This document shows positions 27,397-36,978 of a stretch of DNA of 64,000 nucleotides, piece after piece. The stretch is from the NCBI GenBank assembly GCA_036382775.1, contig DASVHD010000010.1, forward strand, positions 1 through 64,000, written 5' to 3'. The number at the start of each line of letters is the position of its first letter. The first letter of the stretch is position 1. The position numbers and the translations under genes are program-made. This DNA comes from a bacterium. Lineage in GTDB: Bacteria > Hydrothermota > Tepidihabitantia > SM23-42 > JAOAFX01. Below the pieces are notes generated by a model. It saw only the letters and a program-made list of their open reading frames with translations, was not told the DNA's origin and made no database searches.

Positions 27397-28635
27397 ATGA
27401 AGCGCGTAGTCGTAACCGGTATCGGCGCGATCACACCCGTGGGTGATGATGTCAAGACCTCATGGGCGAACATGCTGGAAGGCAGGAGCGGCATCGATTA
27501 CATTAAGTCTTTTGATACTTCAAAGCATGTCGTAAAGATCGCCGGTGAAGTCAAAAACTTCAAACCCGAGCTGAGGGTCGACCCCAAAATGGCGAGAAGA
27601 CTTGACCGCTGCGTGCTGTTGAGCATGTGGGCAACCGTCGAGGCTGTCAATGACTCAAAGATCGACTTCAACAACTGCGACAAAGCGGATATCGGCGTCA
27701 TCATCGGATCGGGTATCGGCGGTCTGCTGACATGGGAAGAGGAACACACAAAATTTATGAACCATGGGCCGAGCCGGGTTTCACCTTTTCTGATCCCCAT
27801 GATGATACCGGATATGACCTCAGGATACATCGCCATCCACTATGGGCTGAAAGGACCTAACTACACGACTGTTTCGGCCTGCGCATCGGGCGCCCACGCG
27901 ATCGGCACCGCGTTCCGGGAAATCAAGAACGGCAACGCGGTCATGGTCATCAGCGGCGGCGCGGAAGCGCCGGTCACGCCATTCGCCCTGGCTGGATTCA
28001 CCAACATGCGAGCTCTTTCCCGGCGCAATGATGAACCGCAGAAAGCATCGCGGCCGTTTGACGTGAACCGCGATGGTTTTGTCATCGCCGAGGGAGCTGC
28101 GACGCTCGTGTTGGAAGAATTGGAATTCGCCCAGAAGCGCGGCGCCCGGATCTACGCCGAGATCTGCGGATTCGGCGCGACCGGCGACGGATATCACATA
28201 ACGGCTCCGGCACCGGATGGCGAAGGCGCGCGCCGGGCCATGGAAAGGGCGATCAAGGAAGCCGGCATCGTCCCCGGGCAGGTCGATTACATCAATGCCC
28301 ACGGCACGTCGACCGACTTGAACGATAAGTATGAAGCCAAAGCGATTAAAAACTGTTTTGGCGAACACGCTTCAAAGTTGCTCATCAATTCGACAAAATC
28401 GATGACCGGGCATACGCTGGGCGCAGCGGGAGCGATCGAAGCGATCGTTTCTATCATGTCTATGCGCGATGGACGAGTACATCCGACCGTGAACCTGGAA
28501 AACCCCGACCCCGAATGCGCCGGTTTGGACCTTGTTCCGGGCCGGGCACGCGACGCGAAGATCAACTGCACGATATCCAACTCGCTGGGTTTTGGCGGTC
28601 ATAACGCCACGCTCTGCATTAAAAGTTTCCCTTAG
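27397..28635 (+). CDS. fabF: Beta-ketoacyl-ACP synthase II FabF
   Basis: 412 residues from ATG 27397, 9 nt after the acpP stop (a TTG two codons upstream is also in frame). The thiolase-fold condensing enzyme triad is complete: C162 in TVSACASGAHAIG, H302 in NAHGTSTDLND and H339 in STKSMTGHTLGAAGA. The N-terminal MKRVVVTGIGAITPVG is typical. Catalyses malonyl-ACP condensation in fatty-acid elongation. Confidence 0.96.
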   Translation: MKRVVVTGIGAITPVGDDVKTSWANMLEGRSGIDYIKSFDTSKHVVKIAGEVKNFKPELRVDPKMARRLDRCVLLSMWATVEAVNDSKIDFNNCDKADIGVIIGSGIGGLLTWEEEHTKFMNHGPSRVSPFLIPMMIPDMTSGYIAIHYGLKGPNYTTVSACASGAHAIGTAFREIKNGNAVMVISGGAEAPVTPFALAGFTNMRALSRRNDEPQKASRPFDVNRDGFVIAEGAATLVLEELEFAQKRGARIYAEICGFGATGDGYHITAPAPDGEGARRAMERAIKEAGIVPGQVDYINAHGTSTDLNDKYEAKAIKNCFGEHASKLLINSTKSMTGHTLGAAGAIEAIVSIMSMRDGRVHPTVNLENPDPECAGLDLVPGRARDAKINCTISNSLGFGGHNATLCIKSFP

Positions 28636-28735
28636 ATAGAAACGACAACTTTTTGCGCGGTCATGCGGACATATACCACCGCCGGATCAAACCCCAGGGC
28701 GGTAGTATTGTGCATGAATTAACCCCCGGATCACC

Positions 28736-29329
28736 ATGAAATGCGTTAAGAGAAAGATCGTCGGTATTGGCGGGACCATCGGCAGCGGCAAGACAACGGC
28801 TGCCCGCTACCTGGAGCGCTGGGGTGCTTCCTGCGTATCCGCCGACCGGCTCGGCAAGCAGATCCTACCGTTGATCGCGCCTGCGCTGAAAAAAGCTTTT
28901 GGCCCCTCGGTCATGAAGGGGAACAGGATCAGCGTGCCACTTATGCGAAAGGCGGCATTTAACAGCTTGAAGAACACGCGGCTTCTCAACCGGATATCCC
29001 ACCCGGCCCTGGTTTCCCGGCTCCGGACGCGCATCCGCCGTTTCAAATCCGGCATTCTGGTGATCGATGCCGCGCTTTTATTCGGCTGGAAAGATGTCTT
29101 AAGGGATCTTGATTATATGATCCTGGTCAGCGCGCCAACCCACCTGAAAGAACGCCGGTCACTGGCAAAAGGTATTGACAAAGACACGTTTTGGCATATT
29201 ATTAACGTACAAAAGAAGGAACGGGATATGGCAAAGTATGCTGATTTTATCATCCGGAACACAGGTACGATCGCGGACCTGAAAAAACAGTGCCGTAAGA
29301 TCTATCAGGAGATCCAACATGGTTGTTGA
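28736..29329 (+). CDS. coaE: Dephospho-CoA kinase
   Basis: 197 residues with P-loop GIGGTIGSGKTTAARYL (K19), a CoaE-like C-SADRLGKQ stretch, then RISHPALVSRLR and VIDAALLFGWKDVL, matching the VLDIPLLFE region of CoaE. Phosphorylates the 3'-OH of dephospho-CoA in the last step of CoA synthesis. It follows fabF by 100 nt, where a weak ACCGCC/GGCGGT stem-loop is present but no promoter is clear. Linking CoA supply to the fab cluster makes sense. Its 3' end overlaps the next gene by 11 nt. Confidence 0.88.
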   Translation: MKCVKRKIVGIGGTIGSGKTTAARYLERWGASCVSADRLGKQILPLIAPALKKAFGPSVMKGNRISVPLMRKAAFNSLKNTRLLNRISHPALVSRLRTRIRRFKSGILVIDAALLFGWKDVLRDLDYMILVSAPTHLKERRSLAKGIDKDTFWHIINVQKKERDMAKYADFIIRNTGTIADLKKQCRKIYQEIQHGC

Positions 29330-29957
29330 ATGCCCGTCCTGTAAGACTAGATACAACGTCGACGAGAATAAACTTCCACCCGCGGGAGTAAAAGTCCGCT
29401 GCCACAAATGCCAGAATATCATTATCATAAAGAAACCGGCTCCGCCACCGGTCGTAGAACCGGTCGCGCCAGCACCTGTTCCTCCACCTCCAATACCAGA
29501 ACCCAAGACACCAGAGGTCGTGCCGCCTTCGATCCCGGAACCGGCACCTAAACCAGAACCGCCTAAACCCGAAATAAAAGCGCCTATCATCGAAACGCCT
29601 GCACCTGCACCATCCCCTCCTGATGTCACGCCGCCGACCTTCATCCATGAACCAGTGCCCGTGGTGGTGCAACCGACTCCGGCTCCAGCAGGACAGCTAA
29701 GCGCGGAAGACAAAAAATGGCATGAACGGGCAAAACGGCTCGCCAAAGCCCTGGCATCGGATCTTGTCCTTTATAACCAGACAAAAGTGGAACAGGGATT
29801 AAGAAATGGTACGCTGGTTCAGCTGCTCGGCTCTGAGATCCGGCGGTCCTGGGAATACTACTGTCAGCAGATCCCCAAGCACATTGTGGAAAGCACCGAT
29901 TACTTCAAAGAGCAGTTGAACAAGGTCGTCGGCAAAGGCAAAGAACTCTTTAAATAA
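29319..29957 (+). CDS. MJ0042-type zinc-ribbon protein with proline-rich linker and helical C-terminus
   Basis: 212 residues. Residues 1-36 are a zinc ribbon with C5-x2-C8 and C28-x2-C31 (VVECPSCKTRYNVDENKL). Residues 40-125 are a Pro/Glu/Ala-rich linker with repeated PxPEP words. The C-terminal ~80 residues are helical and charged (HERAKRLAKALASDLVLYN, EIRRSWEYYCQQIP). There is no membrane segment. This arrangement occurs in FCB and delta-proteobacterial proteins of unknown role. It overlaps coaE by 11 nt, so it is in the same operon, and converges with the DUF1648 gene 9 nt away. Confidence 0.75.
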   Translation: MVVECPSCKTRYNVDENKLPPAGVKVRCHKCQNIIIIKKPAPPPVVEPVAPAPVPPPPIPEPKTPEVVPPSIPEPAPKPEPPKPEIKAPIIETPAPAPSPPDVTPPTFIHEPVPVVVQPTPAPAGQLSAEDKKWHERAKRLAKALASDLVLYNQTKVEQGLRNGTLVQLLGSEIRRSWEYYCQQIPKHIVESTDYFKEQLNKVVGKGKELFK

Positions 29958-29965
29958 GCGAAAAA

Positions 29966-30931
29966 TCAACCGGGCTTTCGGATCCGGTTGTAGTAGACCC
30001 AGAAAAAGATCCCAACTAACCCCAAAAATACGATCACTGCGTAATGAATCGGCACGATATGAACCCCGCGCGTGTTGAACCAGCAGATGTCATAAGTGAC
30101 AAAGACCAGAAATGCCTGGATCAGGGAGAAAAGCAGCACCAGGAAAGCCGGGATATGAGGATCATGGTAGTGCGAGCGGAGAATAACGAACAGGATCGTA
30201 TTGAAGGCAAAGATCACCGCCGGCGGAACGATGCCCATCCAGATGAACGCCGTCTTTGGGCTCCAACCGTCAGCCACTCCCTGAAAATTGAAATGAGTCG
30301 CCAGTTTATCCGGCAGCTGGGGGTACCAGAGGATCACCATGATGATCGTAATGGCCATGATCAGGTCAGGGATGAGGAGATATGCCAGGCTTGCCGGCTT
30401 TGACGCGGCGCGCACCAGGGGCTGGGCAGGCAGTACTTTTCCTGTCATACCGCTGATCGTGCTGTGCATATATTCTCCGAACCGGTCCGCATCCTCCGGG
30501 CTGACCACATAATATCCCCGGATTGTTTCGATGAGAAATATTTTTTTCAACCTCGTCAGCTGGCAGTTTATCGTCCCGTACTCGCGCGTGGAGAATAACC
30601 CGTAGTATCCGAATAGCCCGCCGTTCCCAAACGATCGTATAGGTTTTAACTGCCTGAAGTCGGCCACCGGGCTATAACCTTTGATATCGGCTATATCGAT
30701 CACGATCTTTTTTCCGGAAACCTTTTCGATCACGAGTTTCGATCCTTCAAAGCGGTACCTTCGGGGCGCCAGAAGATAACTGAAGACCACGATCGACATC
30801 ATACCGGCTGCGAAAATAATGCCGATCGGGACTTTCACGATAAAAAAACCCGCCATCACGGCCAGAAATACGGTCGTAAAAGCGGATATCACCGTTGCTG
30901 CGGTGTCTAGTTTTGCGGTTTTGAATTCCAT
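29966..30931 (-). CDS. Membrane protein: PH-like domain followed by DUF1648
   Basis: 321 residues. Two N-terminal membrane helices (about 12-55), a soluble PH-like beta domain (KLVIEKVSGKKIVIDIADIKGY), then three or four helices carrying the DUF1648 motif YPQLPDKLATHFNFQG-ADGW. DUF1648 proteins include regulators such as SdpI-like immunity proteins, but most are uncharacterised. AGGAG precedes ATG 30931. The stop of the solute-binding protein gene is 3 nt upstream, so they are co-transcribed. Confidence 0.75.
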   Translation of the reverse strand: MEFKTAKLDTAATVISAFTTVFLAVMAGFFIVKVPIGIIFAAGMMSIVVFSYLLAPRRYRFEGSKLVIEKVSGKKIVIDIADIKGYSPVADFRQLKPIRSFGNGGLFGYYGLFSTREYGTINCQLTRLKKIFLIETIRGYYVVSPEDADRFGEYMHSTISGMTGKVLPAQPLVRAASKPASLAYLLIPDLIMAITIIMVILWYPQLPDKLATHFNFQGVADGWSPKTAFIWMGIVPPAVIFAFNTILFVILRSHYHDPHIPAFLVLLFSLIQAFLVFVTYDICWFNTRGVHIVPIHYAVIVFLGLVGIFFWVYYNRIRKPG

Positions 30932-30934
30932 TGA

Positions 30935-32185
30935 TCACTCCTGTTCAATGATGAGCCGGTGAGCGGCATTGTTCAATGCATCTTCCGGCGACCGCTCCAG
31001 TCTGAGTGCCTCTTCGAGCGCTTCACCAAGGTATATCCTGCCCGTGAACCACGCTTGTGTTTTCGGTTCGGTTCGGGCATAATCCAGTTGCTCTAGCACT
31101 TTCCGGTAAGCCGGATTTTCATCGAGGAATTTCTGGTATTCCGGCAGGATCGTGGCAGACCTCCGCACCGGCAGATAGTAGGTGGCGGCAGACCACCGCG
31201 CCTGATTAGCGGCCTGGAGAAAAAAGCGCACGAACTCCCATGCCAATTTTTTCTGGGCTTGTGAAATATTTCTGAAAAATCCAATGTTCGTGCCGGCGAT
31301 CACGACCGCCTTGAGCTCGCCCTGTGGGAACGGCGCGACGCCCATGGTGAACGACGGCCGGTCCTTCATGAATGCCCAGGACACGACCGACGCCGGGATC
31401 GTCGCCACATTGCCGGCAAGGAATTCGTCTTGCCGCTGGAACCCCGGGTTGAGGTAAAACAAGCTGTCCCGCACAAGGCGGCAAAGATACTGCAGAACCT
31501 TGACTCCCTCCGGTGAATTGAACAACGGCCGGTGGTTTGCCACGTCATACAGCGCGCCTCCCGACTGGTAAAGCATCGTGGAAAAATACCACACATCGAC
31601 CGGCCAGCTTGTCGCCCAGACTCCGGTCGAGTCAATCTTTTCGCATAAACGTCGGTAACCAACCCAGTCGCCGGGGAAATTTTGATAGCCGATCGCTTGC
31701 AGCTGGTCGGCGTTATAGTAGAATACCGGAACGCTTTTATTGAACGGCAGCGTCACGAGCATCGAATCATAGATATTGTCCTCAATGAACACCGGGTAAA
31801 TATCGTTCAGCGCAAACCCGGTGTCTCCGGCAAGCAGATCCTGCGCCGGTAACAAATAGCCGGCCCGGTAGAATTGGTCGGTCCATGATTCGTACATCTG
31901 GGCGATCACGGGCGGGTCATTCGCGGCTAGCGCGCCCATGAGTTTCTGGGCCAGAGCGTCATAGGAACCCATTTGTACGGATTTTATTTCACCTTCAGGA
32001 TGCGCGATATTGAAATCATTGATCATGACATCAAGCTTTTTGCCCACCGGTCCGCTCAGCACATGCCAGAAGGTCACGGTCGTCTTGTGCTCCCGGCCGC
32101 AACCGGTTGTCAGAAAAAAAACGATAATTGCGGAATTAACGATATGAACGAACCTAACGATACTAACGTTTTTAGCGATTTTAAT
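30935..32185 (-). CDS. ABC-type extracellular solute-binding lipoprotein; apparent non-AUG start
   Basis: The obvious frame from GTG 32077 gives 380 residues with family-1 solute-binding protein features (VTFWHVLSGPVGKKLDVMI, QKLMGALAANDPPVIAQMYE, W...VRFFLQAANQARWS), usually for sugars. Upstream of that GTG the frame stays open to the preceding gene's TAG (32189-32191) and encodes a lipoprotein signal peptide: KIAKNVSIVRFVHIVNSAI, then IVFFLTTGC, with lipobox LTTGC. No ATG, GTG or TTG exists in that stretch; ATT at 32183-32185 is the best-placed candidate, 3 nt after the stop. No permease or ATPase gene is adjacent. The extension is well supported; the exact start is uncertain. Confidence 0.72.
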   Translation of the reverse strand: MKIAKNVSIVRFVHIVNSAIIVFFLTTGCGREHKTTVTFWHVLSGPVGKKLDVMINDFNIAHPEGEIKSVQMGSYDALAQKLMGALAANDPPVIAQMYESWTDQFYRAGYLLPAQDLLAGDTGFALNDIYPVFIEDNIYDSMLVTLPFNKSVPVFYYNADQLQAIGYQNFPGDWVGYRRLCEKIDSTGVWATSWPVDVWYFSTMLYQSGGALYDVANHRPLFNSPEGVKVLQYLCRLVRDSLFYLNPGFQRQDEFLAGNVATIPASVVSWAFMKDRPSFTMGVAPFPQGELKAVVIAGTNIGFFRNISQAQKKLAWEFVRFFLQAANQARWSAATYYLPVRRSATILPEYQKFLDENPAYRKVLEQLDYARTEPKTQAWFTGRIYLGEALEEALRLERSPEDALNNAAHRLIIEQE

Positions 32186-32188
32186 GAA

Positions 32189-34990
32189 CTACCACTCGGA
32201 GCCCAGGGTCAGGTAGAATTTCCAGGATGAGCGCCGGCCGTGCTCGTCGGTCCAGCTCTTAAAATTGGTCGCCCGCGCCATGTCCAGTTTGAAGATCGTA
32301 TACAGGAAATAGAACCTGAGACCTCCGCCAACGCCCATGTACAAGTCTTTGAGCTTCAAGCCGTGATCCCATTCATAGATCTTGAACGAATCCGAGTACG
32401 TTCCGCCCAGGTCGGCGAACAGCGCTCCCCGGATGCTGGTGATCTCCATGGGCAGGGGGAACGCGATCTTCAGCCGATCAATGAACGGAAAACGATACTC
32501 AAAGTTAAAGAAACCGAGCTTCGTACCGTTGAACGTGTAATAATCAAATCCCCGCAGGGAACCCGCGCCGCCCATCGACCAGATATCGACCGTGTCGGCA
32601 AAGCTACCGGCCAGCACCAGGCGCGCCGCGAGCGAAGCGCGGGGCGTCAGCCGAAAGTACCGGCGGTAATCGAGCACCGCGCTCTTGATATCAAAATCGC
32701 TCAAGATGGTCGTGTATCCTTCCAATCTTACGCGCCGACCGTCATTCGGCCCGGTATCTCCCCACTTGGCATTGTCGAAGACAAGAGCCAGGCTCGGGTA
32801 GAAGAATGTATAGGACGTATCTACGTTAAGATCAGATATGTAATCCGGGAAAAAATTGATCCACCGTGTCTCCAGCACTTTATAGGCGTACAAGCCGAAT
32901 TCGAGCCGGATGAAACGATCCAGCGGGTACTGGGCCATGCCGCCGCCGCCTAAGTACCGCCAGATTATAAGATCGTTGTCCTGACCAAAATAATTGAGAT
33001 ACTGGAATGCCGCCAGGCCGAAATCGGTTCTTTTCTTCAGGTACCAGTAGCGCAGGTAGATGTCCGAATCGGTCAGGCTGCCGTAGATGTTCGCCGCCAG
33101 GCCGATCTGGTGATTTCCCAGGATGTCGCTCAGACCGATCTCGCTCATTCCGGAGAGACCCAGTGGTGAATAGTACGACGCGCTGGCAGTAAAGTAATCA
33201 AAGGTGAAGTGCGGCCGGTAATTCCGTATCCGGTCCTGGTCGAGCTCGGTCGGTTCGTACGAGTATTCGCTTTCCAGCGTATCCTTGACCTGCGTATCGG
33301 TCATCTTGCCAAGCGGCTCCTTGACTACGCAGATGTCATATCCATAATTGTTGAAATAACTAAACGCGATCTTTTTGCTGTCCGCGCTGATCGAGGGATA
33401 GTAGATCCCGGTCAGGATATCGGTCCGTTTTGTGATCCGCTGGTCCGCGAACGAATAGAAGTACAGGTTATATGCCGAATCATAATCGGCAGTGAAGAAG
33501 ATACCGGAATCAGTACCGGCATCGGTTGCCTTTGCCAGGAACGGCGACGCGACATACCCGACCCTCGGCGTTAACCGACTGAATTCCCCTTCTCCGGATA
33601 AGAACAGTGCGTACGCTCCGTACGGGTATTCTTCCGAGGAATCTGGACGGTCCGACACGAACAGGACCGAACCGTGCTCGTTCATCACCGGGTACTTATC
33701 GGCATAGATATCGTCCGTTATTTTCTCATAGCGGCCGGAAGCGATATCGACAATATAGATATCCAAATACGAATCTTTCATCCCGGAGAATACGATCTTT
33801 TCACCGTCCGGCGCAAAGGTCGGCGAGTAAATCCCGTCCAGTTTCAGAGCGAACCGCTTGAACTGGCGGCCGTTCTGGCTGTTGAGGATGTACAGGACAT
33901 CCTCGCCCCGGGACTTGGCTGCGAAGGCAATGTATTTTTCATCCGGCGACCACGTCAATCCGCCCTGGTACAGGTGCAAGCCTTCGTAACCCGAAGCATA
34001 TTCGGACCGTACCAGCCTCCTGAGAATTCGGCCGTCAATGCTCGATATGATGACGATCTCGGCGACGCCGGTCCGGTCGCTGATAAAGGCGATCTTATCG
34101 CCGTTGGGCGAGATCGCCGGCGAAGTATTGTAAAGCGTGTTCGTTTTCTTGTGATCATAAACGATCCGCGCGAATTCATCGAAATTCTCCTGCAGACCGA
34201 TCTTCGGCCAGTATCTGAGCTGATAGAATCTGACCCAGCGCTTGTTGAAATCATCGACGGTAACGCCAAAGACGCTCACGAAAGTCGCCTCGAGGTTCTT
34301 TTTGTTCTTCAGCATGTGCACGAATTCTCCGACTTTCTGCCGGCCGTATTTTTCAGCCACATAGTAATAGAAAGCCTGGCCTTCCTTGTAGACGATATAT
34401 CCGCCGTAAATGCCCAGGATATCCAGCATGACCACGTTGTTGTTCATGATCATGTCGCGCATGATGATATCGGCTTCCTCGTCCCAGCCGATCGACTCGA
34501 ATTCCGCCAATCCCTCCATCGCCCACAGCGGTATCGAATAAAAGATGTCGCCGCTCACCAGCGCTTCCAGTTTCGACGGGAAAAATATCGTGAATTCAAA
34601 AACATGCACCAGTTCATGGGCGAGCACATGCCGGAAATCTTTGTAATCGCCGGAGAACGGAATAACCATCCGGTTCTTGAGGATCTCGGTGAAACCGCCG
34701 ACCGATTCCTCGACCAGTTCCAGCGTAACATTGGTCTGGGAGAAATCGTTGGGCGAATTATACAGGATTACCGGGATCCGGAAATCAACCTCGGTACCCA
34801 GGTCTTCGCTGTACCGGCGGTATGCGTCCTCGAGCACATCCTCGGCAAAAGCTGCGAGGTCTTCGCCGCCGGGATAATAGTAAATATCAAAATGCTCCGT
34901 GTTAAAAATCTTGAAATCGTAGTCCCGGTACTGGACCTTGTTTTGGCCGAAGTACTGGGTGACAATTAACAAGCTAAGTAATAGGTTCAT
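32189..34990 (-). CDS. Fusion protein: MA-clan metallopeptidase-like domain, TolB/PD40 propeller and outer-membrane beta-barrel
   Basis: 933 residues with signal peptide MNLLLSLLIVTQYFG. Residues about 60-190 hold a gluzincin-like site: HVLAHELVHVFEF (H125, E126, H129) and WAMEGLAEFESIG (E159/E163). Residues about 280-560 are PD40/TolB-like blades (ISPNGDKIAFISDRTG, WSPDEKYIAFAAK, FAPDGEKIVFSGMKD). The C-terminal ~330 residues alternate aromatic and polar residues, as in a BamA/Omp85-type barrel (GGAGSLRGFDYYTFNG is an Omp85-like motif), ending in W. It should sit in the outer membrane with peptidase and propeller on the periplasmic or surface side. Leaderless-type promoter; first gene of a three-gene operon. 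Confidence 0.8.
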   Translation of the reverse strand: MNLLLSLLIVTQYFGQNKVQYRDYDFKIFNTEHFDIYYYPGGEDLAAFAEDVLEDAYRRYSEDLGTEVDFRIPVILYNSPNDFSQTNVTLELVEESVGGFTEILKNRMVIPFSGDYKDFRHVLAHELVHVFEFTIFFPSKLEALVSGDIFYSIPLWAMEGLAEFESIGWDEEADIIMRDMIMNNNVVMLDILGIYGGYIVYKEGQAFYYYVAEKYGRQKVGEFVHMLKNKKNLEATFVSVFGVTVDDFNKRWVRFYQLRYWPKIGLQENFDEFARIVYDHKKTNTLYNTSPAISPNGDKIAFISDRTGVAEIVIISSIDGRILRRLVRSEYASGYEGLHLYQGGLTWSPDEKYIAFAAKSRGEDVLYILNSQNGRQFKRFALKLDGIYSPTFAPDGEKIVFSGMKDSYLDIYIVDIASGRYEKITDDIYADKYPVMNEHGSVLFVSDRPDSSEEYPYGAYALFLSGEGEFSRLTPRVGYVASPFLAKATDAGTDSGIFFTADYDSAYNLYFYSFADQRITKRTDILTGIYYPSISADSKKIAFSYFNNYGYDICVVKEPLGKMTDTQVKDTLESEYSYEPTELDQDRIRNYRPHFTFDYFTASASYYSPLGLSGMSEIGLSDILGNHQIGLAANIYGSLTDSDIYLRYWYLKKRTDFGLAAFQYLNYFGQDNDLIIWRYLGGGGMAQYPLDRFIRLEFGLYAYKVLETRWINFFPDYISDLNVDTSYTFFYPSLALVFDNAKWGDTGPNDGRRVRLEGYTTILSDFDIKSAVLDYRRYFRLTPRASLAARLVLAGSFADTVDIWSMGGAGSLRGFDYYTFNGTKLGFFNFEYRFPFIDRLKIAFPLPMEITSIRGALFADLGGTYSDSFKIYEWDHGLKLKDLYMGVGGGLRFYFLYTIFKLDMARATNFKSWTDEHGRRSSWKFYLTLGSEW

Positions 34991-34995
34991 GCTAT

Positions 34996-35023
34996 ATTAT
35001 ATATAATTAGACGGAAGTGTCAA
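34996..35023 (-). promoter_or_regulatory. Promoter of the barrel-fusion operon (leaderless type)
   Basis: Minus strand: TTGACA (35018-35023), 16-nt spacer, TATAAT (34996-35001), then ATAGC (5 nt) and ATG 34990. No Shine-Dalgarno is possible. Confidence 0.82.
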
Positions 35024-35048
35024 TTAAAGGGTTTATTCCGTCTTTGCA

Positions 35049-35077
35049 TTGACAAGGCTCTCACTTTTTGATACAAT
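35049..35077 (+). promoter_or_regulatory. Promoter of hutU
   Basis: TTGACA (35049-35054), 17-nt spacer, TACAAT (35072-35077). A short leader with GCGAGG precedes ATG 35098. It is divergent from the barrel-fusion promoter, with the two -35 boxes 25 nt apart. Confidence 0.78.
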
Positions 35078-35097
35078 ACATCATCAAGCGAGGCCCG

Positions 35098-36789
35098 ATG
35101 AAAAGAATAAAAACCCTTAAAAAGTTGAAACAGTTTGTTTACGAGCCGGTCCGCGCGCCGCGCGGCACCAAACTCCACTGTAAAAGCTGGCAGCAGGAAG
35201 GCGCCCTGCGCATGCTCATGAACAACCTCGATCCCGATGTCGCGGAGAACCCGGAGGAACTGATCGTCTACGGCGGCAGTGGAAAGGCGGCGCGGAACTG
35301 GGAATGTTACCGAGCGATCGTTAAAACATTAAAAAATCTGGAAAACGACGAGACCCTGCTGGTCCAGTCTGGCAAACCGGTCGCGGTGTTTGAGACCTTT
35401 GAGCACGCGCCGCGCGTGATCATCGCCAATTCCCTGCTCGTGCCGGCATGGGCGAACTGGGACTATTTCCGGAAACTCGAGGTTCTGGGCCTTATCATGT
35501 ACGGCCAGATGACGGCCGGCTCCTGGATCTACATCGGCACCCAGGGGATTATCCAGGGCACATATGAGACCTTCGCGGCCTGCGGCCGCAGGCATTTTGG
35601 CGGATCATTGAAAGGCAAATGGGTTTTGACCGGCGGCATGGGCGGGATGAGCGGCGCCCAGCCTCTAGCCGTGACCATGAACGACGGTGTGATCCTGGAC
35701 ATTGAGATCGACCCCAGGCGCATCGAACGCCGTATCAAACAGGGTTTTTGTGATACTATGACATCGGACCTCGACTCGGCGCTTAAGCTGGTAACGGACG
35801 CGGTCCGGAAAAAAATCCCGCTGTCGATCGGACTCGTCGGTAATACGGCGGACATCGAACCGGAGTTGGTCCGGAGGGATGTCATCCCGGATATTCTTAC
35901 CGACCAGACCTCGGCCCACGATGAACTGAACGGTTACGTGCCAGGGGGCATGTCCTTGCGCGACGCCCTGCACCTGCGCGGCGTCAAGCCGGAAGAATAT
36001 AAGAATAAAGCCCTTGGATCCATGGCCCGCCAGGTGGAGGCAATGCTGGCCATGCAGAAAAAAGGAGCGGTCACGTTCGATTACGGCAATAACATCCGCG
36101 GCCAGGCGCATAGAGCCGGCGTGAAAAATCCCTTTGTCATACCGGGGTTCGTCCCTGAATATATCCGGCCTTTGTTCTGCGAGGGCAAAGGGCCGTTCCG
36201 CTGGGCGGCGCTGTCCGGCGATCCGCGCGATATCGCGGTCCTGGACCGCAAAGTGCTCGACCTCTTCGGGCATAATCCTTCGGTCCGGCGCTGGATCGAG
36301 CTGGCGCAAAAAAAGATCCCGTTCCAGGGCCTGCCCGCCCGCATCATGTGGCTCGGTTATGGCGAGCGGGACCGCTTCGGTCTTGAGATCAACCGGCTCG
36401 TGCAAAAAGGCGTCCTGCAGGCGCCCGTGGTCGTCGGCCGGGATCACCTGGACGCCGGTTCCGTGGCATCGCCGTACCGCGAGACCGAAGGGATGAAGGA
36501 CGGTTCGGATGCGATCGCAGACTGGCCCGTGCTTAACGCGCTTCTCAATACCGCCTCCGGCGCGTCATGGGTCTCGGTCCACCATGGCGGCGGCGTGGGC
36601 ATCGGCTATTCGATCCACGCCGGCCAGGTGCTGGTCTGCGACGGCACTGCCAGCATGGCGCAAAGGATCCAGCGGGTATTGACCAATGACCCGGGCATAG
36701 GCGTCGCCCGGCATTACGATGCCGGCTATCCGGAGGCGATCGCCTTCGCTAAAAAGCACAAAATAAAGATCCCGATATTTTCCGCTTAG
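35098..36789 (+). CDS. hutU: Urocanate hydratase (urocanase)
   Basis: 563 residues, the family's usual size. Start ATG 35098 is chosen because the apparent upstream extension (TTG 35068) runs through the -10 box. Characteristic blocks are [34 protein letters not shown], the NAD-binding [33 protein letters not shown] (conserved Cys, about residue 361) and [17 protein letters not shown]. It converts urocanate to imidazolone propionate in histidine degradation using tightly bound NAD. No hutH, hutI or hutG is in the window, so either the pathway is dispersed or the enzyme acts alone. Confidence 0.95.
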   Translation: MKRIKTLKKLKQFVYEPVRAPRGTKLHCKSWQQEGALRMLMNNLDPDVAENPEELIVYGGSGKAARNWECYRAIVKTLKNLENDETLLVQSGKPVAVFETFEHAPRVIIANSLLVPAWANWDYFRKLEVLGLIMYGQMTAGSWIYIGTQGIIQGTYETFAACGRRHFGGSLKGKWVLTGGMGGMSGAQPLAVTMNDGVILDIEIDPRRIERRIKQGFCDTMTSDLDSALKLVTDAVRKKIPLSIGLVGNTADIEPELVRRDVIPDILTDQTSAHDELNGYVPGGMSLRDALHLRGVKPEEYKNKALGSMARQVEAMLAMQKKGAVTFDYGNNIRGQAHRAGVKNPFVIPGFVPEYIRPLFCEGKGPFRWAALSGDPRDIAVLDRKVLDLFGHNPSVRRWIELAQKKIPFQGLPARIMWLGYGERDRFGLEINRLVQKGVLQAPVVVGRDHLDAGSVASPYRETEGMKDGSDAIADWPVLNALLNTASGASWVSVHHGGGVGIGYSIHAGQVLVCDGTASMAQRIQRVLTNDPGIGVARHYDAGYPEAIAFAKKHKIKIPIFSA

Positions 36790-36821
36790 GCAAATTTTTT
36801 CTTATCTTATTTTTTATAGTG

Positions 36822-36943
36822 TGCCTCCTCCCCATTGATGGGGGAGGATAAAGGTGGGGGTGAATATTATAGCTTAGTGTAGTTTTTTTCACGATATTTC
36901 ACCCTCCCCTTTGTCCCCTCCCATCCAGGGAGGGGGGATAATA
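36822..36943. repeat. Pair of inverted CTCCCC-type repeat elements
   Basis: CCTCCTCCCC-ATTGAT-GGGGGAGG followed by ATAAAGGTGGGGGTGAATA (36824-36865) is mirrored by TATTTCACCCTCCCCTTTG and CCCCTCCC-ATCCA-GGGAGGGG (36895-36937). The two units are inverted copies of the same element, related to those at 44225, 50212 and 63353. Confidence 0.75.
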
Positions 36944-36978
36944 ATGAATTAGCGTTTGAAAATATTGGGAACTAAATC

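Noticed and set aside
28660-28720. Stem-loop between fabF and coaE considered as a tRNA or small RNA
   Set aside because: Only one imperfect stem (ACCGCC/GGCGGT) is present, with no cloverleaf and no promoter.
33674-34969. 431-codon plus-strand open frame opposite the barrel-fusion gene
   Set aside because: It mirrors a gene with clear peptidase, propeller and barrel motifs; the translation has no recognisable domain and reflects third-position bias.
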